Source: Sphingomonas citri (GTDB lineage Bacteria > Pseudomonadota > Alphaproteobacteria > Sphingomonadales > Sphingomonadaceae). Taken from it: a stretch of 38,221 nucleotides of DNA. Below are positions 1 to 7,114 of this stretch, one piece after another. The notes below the pieces were generated by a model, which was not told the DNA's origin, did no database searches, and saw nothing but the letters and a program-made list of their open reading frames with translations. The position numbers and the translations under genes were made by a program. The first letter of the stretch is position 1. Every line of letters begins with the position of its first letter. The stretch covers positions 1 to 38,221 of the forward strand of contig NZ_JAHXZN010000016.1 in the NCBI RefSeq assembly GCF_019429485.1, in the 5' to 3' direction.

Positions 1-45
1 ATAGGGGCGAGGGGCGGAAGAATGACGCTCCTCGTCCCGACACCT
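1..45. repeat. Terminal direct repeat (circle overlap)
   Basis: Bases 1-45 are identical to 38177-38221. The copy at 28462-28506 is the same and continues on both sides into sequence matching the window end and the window start in register. That is what a circular contig with a 45-base overlap would show. Confidence 0.85.
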
Positions 46-215
46 CCAATTCAGCCGGGGCGAGCGCGATCCGTCAAAGGCGGCGAAGCCGGGACCGGAG
101 CCACGCGGACCCACGCGCAGCGCCTAGTCGCAGACCAGGCGCGAGCATGGGGAGCATGGCGAGGACCAACCCTTTGATGGATCGCGCCCGATCTGGCCGG
201 ACCCCAACCGACGAT
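1..215. repeat. Dispersed repeat, copy A (right part, continues from 38055-38221)
   Basis: This is the right part of a dispersed repeat whose left part closes the window. It matches copy C (from 28462) with only a few substitutions and copy B (from about 26028) less well. It contains inverted arms CGCGATCCGTCAAAGG (65-80) and CCTTTGATGGATCGCG (171-186), which pair with one mismatch across about 90 bases. Short chance ORFs run through it on both strands in every copy. I read it as non-coding. It lies after the 3' end of the minus-strand gene 261-1052 and before the promoter of 37696-37995 once the circle is closed. Confidence 0.85.
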
Positions 216-260
216 GCGCGCGGTAGCGCGCCGGGGGGATTTCCCCCCGGCCCACGATGC

Positions 261-1052
261 CTAGAACGCGAACGCTTCCTGCCCGCTTGCCTCGGTGAAT
301 GTCGGGCCGTCACCGGCTGCATAGCGGGTGCGACCTTCCTCGGCCCACTGTAGGAAACCGGCTCGATCATAAGCGAACCAACCGCGCTCGATCCCGACGA
401 TTTTCGCCCATGCGCGGCTGTAGCGTTCGGCACCGCAAAGGCAGTTGATAGGCCAGCCCTTTCCGCCCTCGCCCTGATTGGACAGCGCCGGGGCGGCGAA
501 GATTTGCAGCAACCCGGCTGCATTTTCCGGCTCGGGGGCGTCGATCGCCGCCATGATTTGCCGTGCCTCGCTTGGGGCGAGATAGCCTTTGCGGTTCCGG
601 TCATGGGGGGAAGAACTCAACCCGTGCGTTACCGCGCTGGCTATCGAATCCTCTGTCGTGAAAGCGCGCGTCTCTAGCAGCTCGCGCCATTGAAACTCGC
701 AAATCAGGTCAACAGCGTGGTGGTACTCGCCATAGTCGTTGCGGATGCCGTGCCGATTGGAGAGGCCGTAGGGTTCAACCTCGACGCCGGTTGCATCCGC
801 GATCTGCTGTACCAGCGGATGCCCCGCCAGCGCGGGGTGACGCAGCGCGATCCGGCGCGGCACGTCACCATGCGGCGCGGTCATATCAAGCGGGTACTGG
901 ATAAGCCGCGACGGCAGGTTCCAAGGCGACGGCAGCGAAGCACAGTCGCGCGCCCCGATATGCGTCTTTTCGTGGGTCAGCTCGTAGGCCGTGCAAAGAC
1001 CAAGCTCCAACAGCTTTGCCCCTACCTCGTCACGCTCGATAGCCTCGGTCAT
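261..1052 (-). CDS. Hypothetical protein, 263 aa
   Basis: I do not recognise this protein. The open frame extends upstream to 1274, but the ATG at 1052 is preceded by GAGGGAAGG at good spacing, so I start there (MTEAIERDEVGAKLL). It is soluble-looking, with no membrane segment, and has an HEKTH stretch near residue 27 that resembles a metalloprotease HExxH only loosely. The C-terminus GQEAFAF closely resembles GQVAFAF, the end of 37037-37699, which hints at a shared family or tail. It is the first minus-strand gene downstream of umuC and is followed by a GC-rich hairpin (about 229-251) and repeat copy A. It lies in the part of the leading region that would enter a recipient later. Confidence 0.7.
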   Translation of the reverse strand: MTEAIERDEVGAKLLELGLCTAYELTHEKTHIGARDCASLPSPWNLPSRLIQYPLDMTAPHGDVPRRIALRHPALAGHPLVQQIADATGVEVEPYGLSNRHGIRNDYGEYHHAVDLICEFQWRELLETRAFTTEDSIASAVTHGLSSSPHDRNRKGYLAPSEARQIMAAIDAPEPENAAGLLQIFAAPALSNQGEGGKGWPINCLCGAERYSRAWAKIVGIERGWFAYDRAGFLQWAEEGRTRYAAGDGPTFTEASGQEAFAF

Positions 1053-1131
1053 TTCACACCTTCCCTCGTCCGCTGGGGTGCAGGCCCCGCCTGCAACCCT
1101 GCCTCGTGGCGAACAGCGGGGGGCGTGGGGG

Positions 1132-1207
1132 GCAAGGGCTATCTGGCCGAGTGGTGCGGGCGCAGGGAGCGAAGCGACTGAGCCTCGGTCGGCCTGATAG
1201 CCCTTGC
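1132..1207. repeat. Long inverted repeat between umuC and the 261-1052 gene
   Basis: GCAAGGGCTATC-T-GGCCGA (1132-1150) pairs with TCGGCC-T-GATAGCCCTTGC (1189-1207), giving 18 base pairs with one central T-T mismatch and a 38-base loop. It has no T-run on either side, so it is not a classical terminator. The remaining intergenic sequence (1053-1384) is GC-rich, holds a second small motif (CCAAG...CTTGG followed by gagcgaagcg, about 1300-1330) that recurs near 30264-30300, and shows no convincing gene. Confidence 0.75.
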
Positions 1208-1384
1208 AGGGGAGAGGGGGGCAGCGTCCCCCTTTCCCCACTACGGCGCGTCTGCGCCGTCGGATTTCTGCCATGTGGGTCCAAACCCGTCAGGGCCAAG
1301 ACCGCTTGCGGGCTTGGGGAGCGAAGCGACTAGGGGCCACGGTGACGCGCGTAGCGCGGCAGGCGTCGAACCCCTCTTCGTCCT

Positions 1385-2647
1385 TCACCTGGCTACGGGA
1401 ATCTCCGCAAAATTGGTGGTCCACGACGGGCTTTTCTGGCTGCGCCGCGTGTCACTCGGCTTCGCGCCGCACCCTTGCGCCGCGATCTTGATGGTGTCTC
1501 GACCAAACCGGGCATTGATACCGTCCAATGCTGCCAGCAAAGCCGGTGCGCGTGGATCAGGCTGGGCGAATAGGTCGGCCTGGGCGGCTCCCTCCGGGGT
1601 CAGCTCCTCCAACAGCACGCCGCATTTCGTATAGACCCCGCCCTGAACAAACATCTGGTCCACCATCCGCGATGTATGCGCGATGATGACGCGCGGGTCG
1701 TTGCTTGCTGGCGACAACCGCACCGATCGGGAAGCGGACGGCGGGTTCGGGCGATGCTTCGATCCATGCGCGAACGCGATCAGGCGTTGCGCGACCAATC
1801 CCCTAGCTCTGATCTTCTCGGCCGCGCGTCCAGCTCGCCGCGCCATTGCCTCGCGTAGATCGTCAACCGATGTGACGGGCGCCCCGAACTGGCGCGTCAC
1901 GGCGGTTGCCTTCATCGCATCTGGCTCCGGTTTGAAGTCGTCGCACTCGATGCCGTTAAGCTCGCGAACTAGGCGCTCGAGAACGACGGTCCCCACGTCG
2001 CGCGCGACCGCTGGCTCCATCGCGGCGAGGTCGCCGGCAGTCCGCACGCCAAGCCGTTGCAGCGATGCAGTCAGGGCCTTGCCAATGCCCCACACCTCGC
2101 CAACCGGCCATTCTGCAAAAAGGCGTCGGCGCAACTCCTCGTCGTGGAGGTCCACAACGCCATTCCAAACTTTCTCGGTGGCCTTGGCGAGTGCGTTGGC
2201 AACTTTCGATAGCGCGCGGGTCGGCCCTAAGCCGATGCGCGTCGGAAGCCCGACAGTCCGTAGGATAGAGGCGCGGACCTTATGTGCGGCGCGCACGTCG
2301 CCGCGCCCATTCGCCAGCAAAGGGAGACGGAAAAAGCTCTCGTCTATCGAGTAGATTTCGACGGTATCGCTATGCTCGGCCAGCACCATGTTAAACCGCC
2401 TGTTGAGGTCGGCGTACAATTCATAATTGCTCGATCGGACCTGTATGCCGTGCTTGCGGATCGTGTCGCGCAGCAGGAACAGCGGGTCGCCCATCTTGAT
2501 ATGCAGCGCCTTGGATTCCTCGCTCCTGGCAATCGCGCAACCGTCGTTGTTGCTCAACACGATCACCGGGACGCGGCGCAAGCTGGGGTCAAAGACGCGC
2601 TCGGCCGACACATAGAAATTGGAAATATCAACGATCGCCCACGTCAC
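1385..2647 (-). CDS. umuC: UmuC-like Y-family translesion DNA polymerase
   Basis: The 420-residue protein is the catalytic subunit of DNA polymerase V, which copies damaged DNA with low fidelity when bound to processed UmuD and RecA. The palm carboxylates are visible: D7 in VDISNFYVSAER and D102-E103 in YSIDESFF. SNNDGCAIARSEESKAL is the typical finger-region motif. A QADLF sequence at 356-360 sits where the beta-clamp-binding motif of E. coli UmuC lies. The C-terminus (ending TTNFAEIPVAR) resembles the DUF4113 tail. Length matches the family (about 422). The ATG lies 4 nt after the umuD stop, so the two form one operon under the LexA box at 3121-3135. It probably provides mutagenic repair in new hosts. 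Confidence 0.95.
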   Translation of the reverse strand: MTWAIVDISNFYVSAERVFDPSLRRVPVIVLSNNDGCAIARSEESKALHIKMGDPLFLLRDTIRKHGIQVRSSNYELYADLNRRFNMVLAEHSDTVEIYSIDESFFRLPLLANGRGDVRAAHKVRASILRTVGLPTRIGLGPTRALSKVANALAKATEKVWNGVVDLHDEELRRRLFAEWPVGEVWGIGKALTASLQRLGVRTAGDLAAMEPAVARDVGTVVLERLVRELNGIECDDFKPEPDAMKATAVTRQFGAPVTSVDDLREAMARRAGRAAEKIRARGLVAQRLIAFAHGSKHRPNPPSASRSVRLSPASNDPRVIIAHTSRMVDQMFVQGGVYTKCGVLLEELTPEGAAQADLFAQPDPRAPALLAALDGINARFGRDTIKIAAQGCGAKPSDTRRSQKSPSWTTNFAEIPVAR

Positions 2648-2651
2648 GGCG

Positions 2652-3086
2652 CTATCTCAAAAAGTCGCGGACGCTCGCGCGAACGACGCCCCATACCTCA
2701 ACCGGGTCGGCCGCGATCGTCGGTGCATAGTTCTGCCGCGCATTGCGGGCCTCAAGGTACGGCACGCCGTCGCGCGCTACCAACTGGCGGCACACAAACC
2801 CGCCATCGACTACCGCGATCACGATATGCCCAGGCATCGGGTTTCGGTCCCGATCGACCACGACAACATCATGGTCATTGATACCGGCCTCGATCATCGA
2901 CGTGCCGCTGATCCGAAACACGAAACTGCCCGCGCGATTGAGCCTAAGCAGCTCGGCAAGATTGATGGCGTCCTCCTCCCAATCTTGGGCCGGGGAGGGG
3001 AAGCCGGCACCCGCTGCGCCGATGATCCGAAGCCGAAGCGACGGCGAAACCTCTGCGAGCGGGACCGGCTGCATGAGTGGCAGCAT
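2652..3086 (-). CDS. umuD: UmuD-like S24 peptidase-fold protein, catalytic Lys replaced by Arg
   Basis: The 144-residue protein is the accessory subunit of Pol V. I start at ATG 3086, which has AAAGGGA 7 nt upstream; the frame is open to 3203, but the LexA box lies inside that extension. The self-cleavage site is intact (A27-G28 in GAGFPSPAQD) and the nucleophile is S63 in GTSMIEAGI. In E. coli UmuD the general base is K97, 37 residues after S60 (DGEFTVKKL). Here the equivalent position, 37 residues after S63, is R100 (DGGFVCRQL; the codon is CGC). The protein may therefore cleave poorly or not at all. It is transcribed with umuC. UmuD-type rather than LexA, since there is no N-terminal HTH. 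Confidence 0.9.
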   Translation of the reverse strand: MLPLMQPVPLAEVSPSLRLRIIGAAGAGFPSPAQDWEEDAINLAELLRLNRAGSFVFRISGTSMIEAGINDHDVVVVDRDRNPMPGHIVIAVVDGGFVCRQLVARDGVPYLEARNARQNYAPTIAADPVEVWGVVRASVRDFLR

Positions 3087-3106
3087 ACGAGAATCCCTTT
3101 CGCCCC

Positions 3107-3135
3107 ATTGTACCGCGCCGGAACAGAATGGGAAC
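3107..3135 (-). promoter_or_regulatory. SOS promoter of umuDC (LexA box and -10)
   Basis: On the plus strand GAAC-AGAATGG-GAAC occupies 3121-3135, which is GTTC-N7-GTTC on the coding strand, the known alphaproteobacterial LexA operator. TACAAT at 3112-3107 (minus strand) is a plausible -10, so the box covers the -35 region, as expected for repression. The box lies about 35 nt upstream of the umuD ATG. Confidence 0.85.
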
Positions 3136-3168
3136 AGGGTTGTCGCACAGGTCGCCGCATTGTCTTTT

Positions 3169-3237
3169 TCAGGCCGCATCCTGCGGCCCCTGTTGGATTT
3201 CACCGCGCGACGGGCTATATAGGAGTTCGACTTTCAC
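3169..3237 (-). CDS. Putative 22-aa leader peptide upstream of umuD
   Basis: A GTG at 3237 follows a strong CGCAGGAGGGA ribosome-binding site and opens a 22-codon frame (MKVELLYSPSRGEIQQ...) that ends in TGA at 3169-3171. It sits directly after a long hairpin with a CGGCAA loop (3262-3292), the same leader architecture found before ardB, repA and other plasmid genes. Its end is upstream of the LexA box, so it is probably not on the SOS transcript. It may be a true micropeptide, a regulatory leader, or a remnant of a displaced gene. I cannot assign a function. Confidence 0.35.
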   Translation of the reverse strand: MKVELLYSPSRGEIQQGPQDAA

Positions 3238-3261
3238 TCCCTCCTGCGGGCGAGCGAAACC

Positions 3262-3292
3262 GGGCTTGGATGGGTTGCCGCCCTCCAAGCCC
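3262..3292 (-). promoter_or_regulatory. Leader hairpin with CGGCAA loop (umuD upstream region)
   Basis: GGGCTTGGA-T-GGG pairs with CCC-TCCAAGCCC around TTGCCG (CGGCAA on the minus strand), with one bulged T. It is followed on the minus strand by a CGCAGGAGGGAG ribosome-binding site. It is the longest member of the CGGCAA hairpin family. Confidence 0.6.
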
Positions 3293-3682
3293 ATTTCATT
3301 TCTGGCGGCGCTGGCCCCGATACTTCCTTCACTGACCTTTCCGCTGGGCCTGCGTTCGATGTGGGCGCTGCCGGAACCGCTTGGCTTTCTCGGAAGCCAT
3401 CGCGGCGGCTTGCCGCCGCGTCCTGTCCCTTCCTCCAGCTCCTCCGGTCCTGGTCCCCGATCGCTCTCGTCACTCTCCGAAGCGAGACGCCAGCGAGGGA
3501 GGATTCAAAAAACGTCGGCCGTAGGCCGTCATCAAAGGGGGATGCCGGGTGGGACGACCGCGCGAAGCGTGGTCGGGCGAGCGAAGCGAGGAGCCGGCGG
3601 GGGCGTAGCCCCCAAGAGGCGGTGCTGACTCTCGGGTCTGGATTTGTACGCTTCGCCTTTCGCCTCGATCTGGCTTCGCGAC
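3293..3682. other. Intergenic region upstream of the origin
   Basis: I see no supportable gene here. Small frames exist on both strands but lack ribosome-binding sites and recognisable sequence. It contains a perfect-looking stem CGCGGCGG/CCGCCGCG near 3404-3424 and GC-rich repeats of the type gagcgaagcg. Confidence 0.5.
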
Positions 3683-4040
3683 TTGTCCACAGGCGCGCCG
3701 CTAAAGGAAGGGGTATAGGTTTCTATAGGTTAGGGGGGTCCGATCATCACCGAAAACGCGAGTCGTCTCGGGTCCGATTATCACCGCGCAAGGGGTCCGA
3801 TCATCACCGGAATAGGGTCCAATTATCACCGCCTCGGATTTGCCAAAGGGGGTCCGATTATCACCGCCTGAAAGCGCAAAAAGGGTCCGATTATCACCGC
3901 TCCCACGACCTCGCCGGGGGGTCCGATTATCACCACCCGAAAAGGGGTCCGATTATCACCGGCACGCCGGGGGTCCGATTATCACCGGCTGCGGAGGGGG
4001 TCTGATTATCACCACCATCAAGGGGGTCCGATTATCACCG
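3683..4040. other. oriV: Vegetative origin oriV: 11 iterons of 17 bp plus DnaA-box-like site
   Basis: Eleven direct copies of GGGTCCGATTATCACCG or a close variant start at 3736, 3770, 3793, 3815, 3850, 3883, 3919, 3945, 3971, 3998 and 4024. Spacings cluster at about 22-27 and 33-36 bp, roughly two and three helical turns. Variants carry C for T (GATCATC), A at the final position, or TCTG. TTGTCCACA at 3683-3691 is one base from the TTATCCACA DnaA box. An A+T-richer patch (TATAGGTTTCTATAGG, about 3714-3731) separates them. The array lies immediately 3' of repA, whose product should bind it both to start and to limit replication. Confidence 0.92.
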
Positions 4041-4058
4041 GCCCCCTTGGCGCTGTCT

Positions 4059-5021
4059 CTATGCGGCGCGAAGGCGCTTGGCGGTAACGGGATCGACTGC
4101 CGGGGCCGATTTGCGGAAGGTCACGCCACCACGGACCACCTCGACGTTTGCCCCCGGATAGACGCTCAATGCCTGGGCGAGCGCCTTCCTAAACTTCTTC
4201 TTGAAGTCGGCCAGCGCATCCGCTCCGACATACTCTTGGCCGAACTGATCCTTTAGGAGCCACCAATTCAGCGTCAGGGGTGCGCCGATGCGGTAGAGCC
4301 GCTGCACAAGGAACAGATACACGTCCATCGCCAATGCCGAACTGCGAAGCGCCGACAGGGCCTCAAGGTCGATCGGTACGGCGTGGTCCCGCAGCGTCTC
4401 GAAAAACCGCCGTCCAAGGATCAGCCGCGAAGGCCAAAGCGAACGCTGGCCTTCCTTCCCCGGAAGCCAAGCGTCGAACTGCTCGACCGGGCTACCGTCG
4501 AACGTCGATGCAATATCGCCGGACGTGAAACCGATAGTCATCTGGCAAGCTGCGAGTGCCTGTAGCTGGGTGCGGAACATGCGGAATCCCTGTCCGCTTT
4601 TCTCGATCCCCAACAGCCGCAAGGCGTCGTTGGCGCTATCGCCAAACGGTATCTCGGGGGTGTTCTCGCGCACCGCATAGGCAGACACATAGGCGAGGAT
4701 CAGGCGGGGGATCGGCCCATAGGGTAGGGGCTGCTTGACCATCGCCTTGCCGTTCCAGAGCTTCCCGGCGCGCAGCTCGATCGCGGCGTTTCCGTTGATC
4801 CGGGAAAAGGTGTCACCTTCCACCTTCGATCGCGGCATCCCGACCGCGCAAAGCGTCGAGTGCATGAACGTAACCTCGTCGCCCTCGGGGCGGCGGGCCG
4901 CAATCTCTAGGCCGCGCTCGATCAGTGCAAGGTCACGCGGGGTTCTCTTGTTCTGCTGGCGTTCAATGGACGCGAAAAGGTCTGCGGTGACTGCACCAAT
5001 TGCCGTTGGCTCTTTCGACAT
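4059..5021 (-). CDS. repA: RepA-type replication initiator
   Basis: This 320-residue protein belongs to the plasmid RepA_C family (PF04796 type), recognisable from PYGPIPRLILAYVSAYAVR around residues 100-120 and the following winged-helix-like region with FGDSANDALRLLGI. It should bind the adjacent iterons and open oriV. Although the frame can start at TTG 5027, ATG 5021 is better placed, with GAAGGA 6 nt upstream. The leader contains a GGGG-CGGCAA-CCCC hairpin (5053-5066), part of the plasmid-wide leader family, so repA translation or transcription may be co-regulated with the accessory genes. The resolvase gene lies immediately upstream on the same strand. Confidence 0.92.
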   Translation of the reverse strand: MSKEPTAIGAVTADLFASIERQQNKRTPRDLALIERGLEIAARRPEGDEVTFMHSTLCAVGMPRSKVEGDTFSRINGNAAIELRAGKLWNGKAMVKQPLPYGPIPRLILAYVSAYAVRENTPEIPFGDSANDALRLLGIEKSGQGFRMFRTQLQALAACQMTIGFTSGDIASTFDGSPVEQFDAWLPGKEGQRSLWPSRLILGRRFFETLRDHAVPIDLEALSALRSSALAMDVYLFLVQRLYRIGAPLTLNWWLLKDQFGQEYVGADALADFKKKFRKALAQALSVYPGANVEVVRGGVTFRKSAPAVDPVTAKRLRAA

Positions 5022-5052
5022 ATTCAATCCTTCGTGCGGGCATCACGACTAC

Positions 5053-5066
5053 GGGGTTGCCGCCCC
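5053..5066 (-). promoter_or_regulatory. Leader hairpin with CGGCAA loop before repA
   Basis: GGGG and CCCC pair around TTGCCG (CGGCAA on the minus strand). It overlaps the resolvase stop region and precedes the repA start by about 32 nt. No CGCAGGAG follows; repA uses GAAGGA. Confidence 0.5.
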
Positions 5067-5698
5067 TATGCAGCCGCTTTGGCGGGTGATTGACTCGCTC
5101 CTACTTCGAGTCTTTTCAGTCCAAGGTACAGCGTTGACCGGCTTACGCCATAAGTCTTGGCTACATCGCTGGATGAAATCTTTGGATCGTCTAGCAGGCG
5201 CTTCGCTTGGCGAAGCTGCGCGATCGTCATGCTGGGTCGCCGCCCGCCAAGTCGGCCCTGGGCGCGGGCGCTCGACAGGCCGGACTTCGTGCGCTCGCTG
5301 ATTAGGCGGCGCTCGAACTGCGCGAAGCTGGCGAACATATGGAACACAAGCTCACCCCCGGCGCTGGCGGTGTCGATATGCTCGGCGCGGCTCTCGAACC
5401 CGATCCCGCGTTTGCCAAGGTCCGCTACCGTCTGAACGAGGTGGGACAGGCTGCGGCCAAGTCGATCAAGCCGGGTAACGACAAGCGTGTCGCCGGCGCG
5501 CATCGCGCGTAGGGCGTTCTTCAGCTCGGGGCGGTTGTCTTTCTTACCGCTGGCGCGCTCGGAATAGATCTCCTCGCATCCGGCCGCTCGCAGCTCTGCA
5601 ATCTGCGCCTCAAGGCTCTGGTCCTCGGTCGAGACGCGGGCATAGCCAATTCGCATTGCCTTGGGCGAGGCGTGCTGCGCTGTCATCGTGTCATGCAA
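5066..5698 (-). CDS. Serine recombinase (Tn3/Hin-type resolvase)
   Basis: The 210-residue protein has the serine-recombinase catalytic domain: MRIGYARVSTEDQ with the nucleophilic Ser near residue 24, and TRLDRLGRS with the catalytic arginines near residue 75-80. Then come FHMFASFAQFERRLISERTKSGL (helix E region) and a C-terminal HTH (SSDVAKTYGVSRSTLYLGLKRL). Length is that of a resolvase, not a large serine integrase. It probably resolves plasmid multimers, which suits its place beside oriV and repA, or is a remnant of a Tn3 element, though no transposase is present. The start is uncertain: ATG 5698, 5686 and 5656 are all possible and none has a strong Shine-Dalgarno. Confidence 0.9.
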   Translation of the reverse strand: MHDTMTAQHASPKAMRIGYARVSTEDQSLEAQIAELRAAGCEEIYSERASGKKDNRPELKNALRAMRAGDTLVVTRLDRLGRSLSHLVQTVADLGKRGIGFESRAEHIDTASAGGELVFHMFASFAQFERRLISERTKSGLSSARAQGRLGGRRPSMTIAQLRQAKRLLDDPKISSSDVAKTYGVSRSTLYLGLKRLEVGASQSPAKAAA

Positions 5699-5704
5699 TC
5701 CCGG

Positions 5705-5823
5705 TGTCCGATATGCCGAATGGCACCCGTTTATCGGTCACGGATGGTTAAACAGGTTTTCGGACAGTGCAAGCGGTAAACCGGACCATATTCGGATCAT
5801 GCCGCTGGCTGCTCGATAAACGG
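5705..5823. other. Possible res site of the adjacent resolvase
   Basis: Upstream of the resolvase, TGTCCGATA (5705-5713) and TATCGGTCA (5732-5740) form an imperfect inverted pair of the size of a resolvase subsite. CCGTTTATCG (5727-5736) recurs inverted as CGATAAACGG (5814-5823), and TCGGACA and TCGGATC motifs lie between. Resolvases normally bind such sites just upstream of their own gene. Subsite limits cannot be fixed by eye. Confidence 0.4.
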
Positions 5824-6124
5824 TCGTTTGCCGGACGGTTGGGGCCGGGTAAGTGAAGCGTGATGGCTGCGAGACTTGTGTCCTCCCATCCTGCCGGGTC
5901 GGCTGCGCCTCGGGTGAGGTCGTCGGCGGGGGAGCAAAAACCGTTGGCGACCTCATTCCTACTCGGGTTGTTTGATGGACAGGGTAAGACCGGCACTAGA
6001 GAGTTGCCTATAGAAAAGGCCATTAGTTGCACGGACTAACAATGTCCAGCAGGCCAATGTTCACCTAATGTCTCTGAACCAAAACCGGAGACCTACGGTG
6101 ATAGACGTACTGTTCTACTGCGGC
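5824..6124. other. Intergenic region
   Basis: No convincing gene. A 94-codon minus-strand frame covers most of it but has no ribosome-binding site or recognisable features. Near its right end, a tiny plus-strand frame (6069-6128) ends in TGA overlapping the ATG of the next small ORF. Confidence 0.4.
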
Positions 6125-6247
6125 ATGACCGTGGCTCTATTTAGCGGCGGGGGATATGCGGTCGGAATGGTCCGCATCCAAGTCGCTGTCTTTCCCGCGA
6201 TCCTCGGTGTTGTCGCGATGCTGCTGGCAATCTTGTTGTCATCGTAG
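6125..6247 (+). CDS. Putative 40-aa membrane peptide
   Basis: This short frame encodes two hydrophobic segments, MTVALFSGGGYAVGMV and VFPAILGVVAMLLAILL, split by an RIQVA turn, so a two-pass membrane peptide. Its ATG overlaps the TGA of a tiny upstream frame (ATGA), in which a GTG at 6099 has GGAG 7 nt before it. Translation could be coupled, or the two frames could be one gene with a frameshift. No own ribosome-binding site is visible, so the call is tentative. The next gene is co-directional. Confidence 0.35.
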   Translation: MTVALFSGGGYAVGMVRIQVAVFPAILGVVAMLLAILLSS

Positions 6248-6293
6248 CACTACAGCTTAGGGATATGGGTCTAACGACCGTGGAGACGTTGCC

Positions 6294-6434
6294 ATGCCCG
6301 AAGTTGCACCAGACGGTTTCGAGGAGTCGGCCCGGATCGTGGAAGCCTTCGCATCGGGACAGACCGATGCGACGATCCTGGCACTGCTAGATGATATTGT
6401 CCGTGCGATCCGTGAACGCGCCACAGACGACTAA
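6294..6434 (+). CDS. Small acidic hypothetical protein, 46 aa
   Basis: ATG 6294 follows GGAGA at 7 nt spacing. The product begins MPEVAPDGFEESARIVEAF and ends RAIRERATDD. It is acidic, predicted mostly helical, and has codon use like the neighbouring genes. I do not recognise it. Its stop overlaps the 3' end of the convergent gene 6431-6631 by four bases. Confidence 0.6.
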   Translation: MPEVAPDGFEESARIVEAFASGQTDATILALLDDIVRAIRERATDD

Positions 6435-6631
6435 TTGGCCGCGATGGGGATGGGGCCAAGATAGCGCAGCTCGTCGGCCTCGCTGATTGTATCGCCGGGG
6501 AGCATTGGCCCGCGCTTCTCGATCGCGTCGATAGCCGCCTGCAGATGGCAGGCGGCGGATTGCTCGTCCGTCCGATCGAGGAGGGCAAGCGCCATCTTCA
6601 TCAAGCTGGTGGCCGTGGTCACGTCGGTCAT
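6431..6631 (-). CDS. Small hypothetical helical protein, 66 aa
   Basis: Begins MTDVTTATSLMKMALALLDR and is rich in Ala, Leu and Asp/Glu, probably an all-helical small protein. AAIDAIEKRG and LPGDTISEADELRYLG are the most distinctive stretches. A weak AGG lies 6 nt before the ATG at 6631. A hairpin GCCGCC-AGA-GGCGGC (6646-6660) lies in its 5' region. No function can be assigned. Confidence 0.6.
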   Translation of the reverse strand: MTDVTTATSLMKMALALLDRTDEQSAACHLQAAIDAIEKRGPMLPGDTISEADELRYLGPIPIAAN

Positions 6632-6660
6632 AGAAAGCCTGCAAAGCCGCCAGAGGCGGC

Positions 6661-6688
6661 AAAAAGAGAGGGGGCCGGTTGGCCCCCT
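6661..6688 (-). terminator. Rho-independent terminator after 6695-7093
   Basis: On the minus strand AGGGGGCC-AACC-GGCCCCCT (6688-6669) is followed by TCTCTTTTT (6669-6661). It lies 6 nt after the stop codon of 6695-7093 and ends the H-NS/membrane-protein operon. Confidence 0.9.
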
Positions 6689-6694
6689 CCGTCG

Positions 6695-7093
6695 TCAGTT
6701 GAGAACTATCGGTGTGGGTGACAACCGCAGCAAGAGGCTGTCGTAGCACCATAGGAACACCAACCCGCCAAACCATGACCCTGACGCGGTGAGGAACAGG
6801 GACATGCGCTTGGGATCGTCGCCGTGCATCCCGAACCAGATAAGCGGCATGGCGATAAACAGACCGAAGATCGCGAGGCCGAGCATGAACCGGATCGGTC
6901 GCCGCAACCATAGCAGCGGCAGGAAAAGCGCCAGGCGAAGCAAGCCGAACGCGAACCCGCCAGCGCCTCGCGCGACCATCGCGCTCTGACGCCGGACCTT
7001 GGCCGCGTCGATGCGCGGCTTTGGGGAGCTTTCCGGCGCAACATCGGAGGTAGTCTCCTCACCGATGCGCCGGAACGGGATCACGTTGCTCAT
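6695..7093 (-). CDS. Membrane protein of unknown function, 132 aa
   Basis: The N-terminal 40 residues are polar and cytoplasmic-looking (MSNVIPFRRIGEETTSD). Three hydrophobic stretches follow: GGFAFGLLRLALFLPLLWL, FMLGLAIFGLFIAMPLIWF and GSWFGGLVFLWCYDSLLL. GGAGG lies 5 nt before the ATG. It is the second gene of a two-gene operon behind the H-NS-like gene and is followed by a strong terminator. I do not recognise the family. Next to the virB operon it could be transfer-related, but nothing in the sequence proves this. Confidence 0.75.
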   Translation of the reverse strand: MSNVIPFRRIGEETTSDVAPESSPKPRIDAAKVRRQSAMVARGAGGFAFGLLRLALFLPLLWLRRPIRFMLGLAIFGLFIAMPLIWFGMHGDDPKRMSLFLTASGSWFGGLVFLWCYDSLLLRLSPTPIVLN

Positions 7094-7114
7094 GCTCGCC
7101 TCCGTGGGAGCGCC

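Noticed and set aside
147..353. ORFs starting MGSMARTNPL in all three dispersed repeat copies, and their antisense partners
   Set aside because: They exist only because the repeat is GC-rich and repeated; the sequences diverge at once outside the repeat, and no ribosome-binding sites are seen.
3361..4005. Plus-strand frame of 214 codons over the iterons
   Set aside because: Its C-terminal half is just translated iterons, and it has no ribosome-binding site or family features.
3736..4040. Regular repeats that could be taken for a CRISPR array
   Set aside because: Units are only 17 bp, spacers are 5-19 bp and no cas genes are present. Position next to repA and helical spacing fit iterons.
5748..6032. 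94-codon minus-strand ORF
   Set aside because: No ribosome-binding site, no recognisable sequence, and it overlaps the likely res region.
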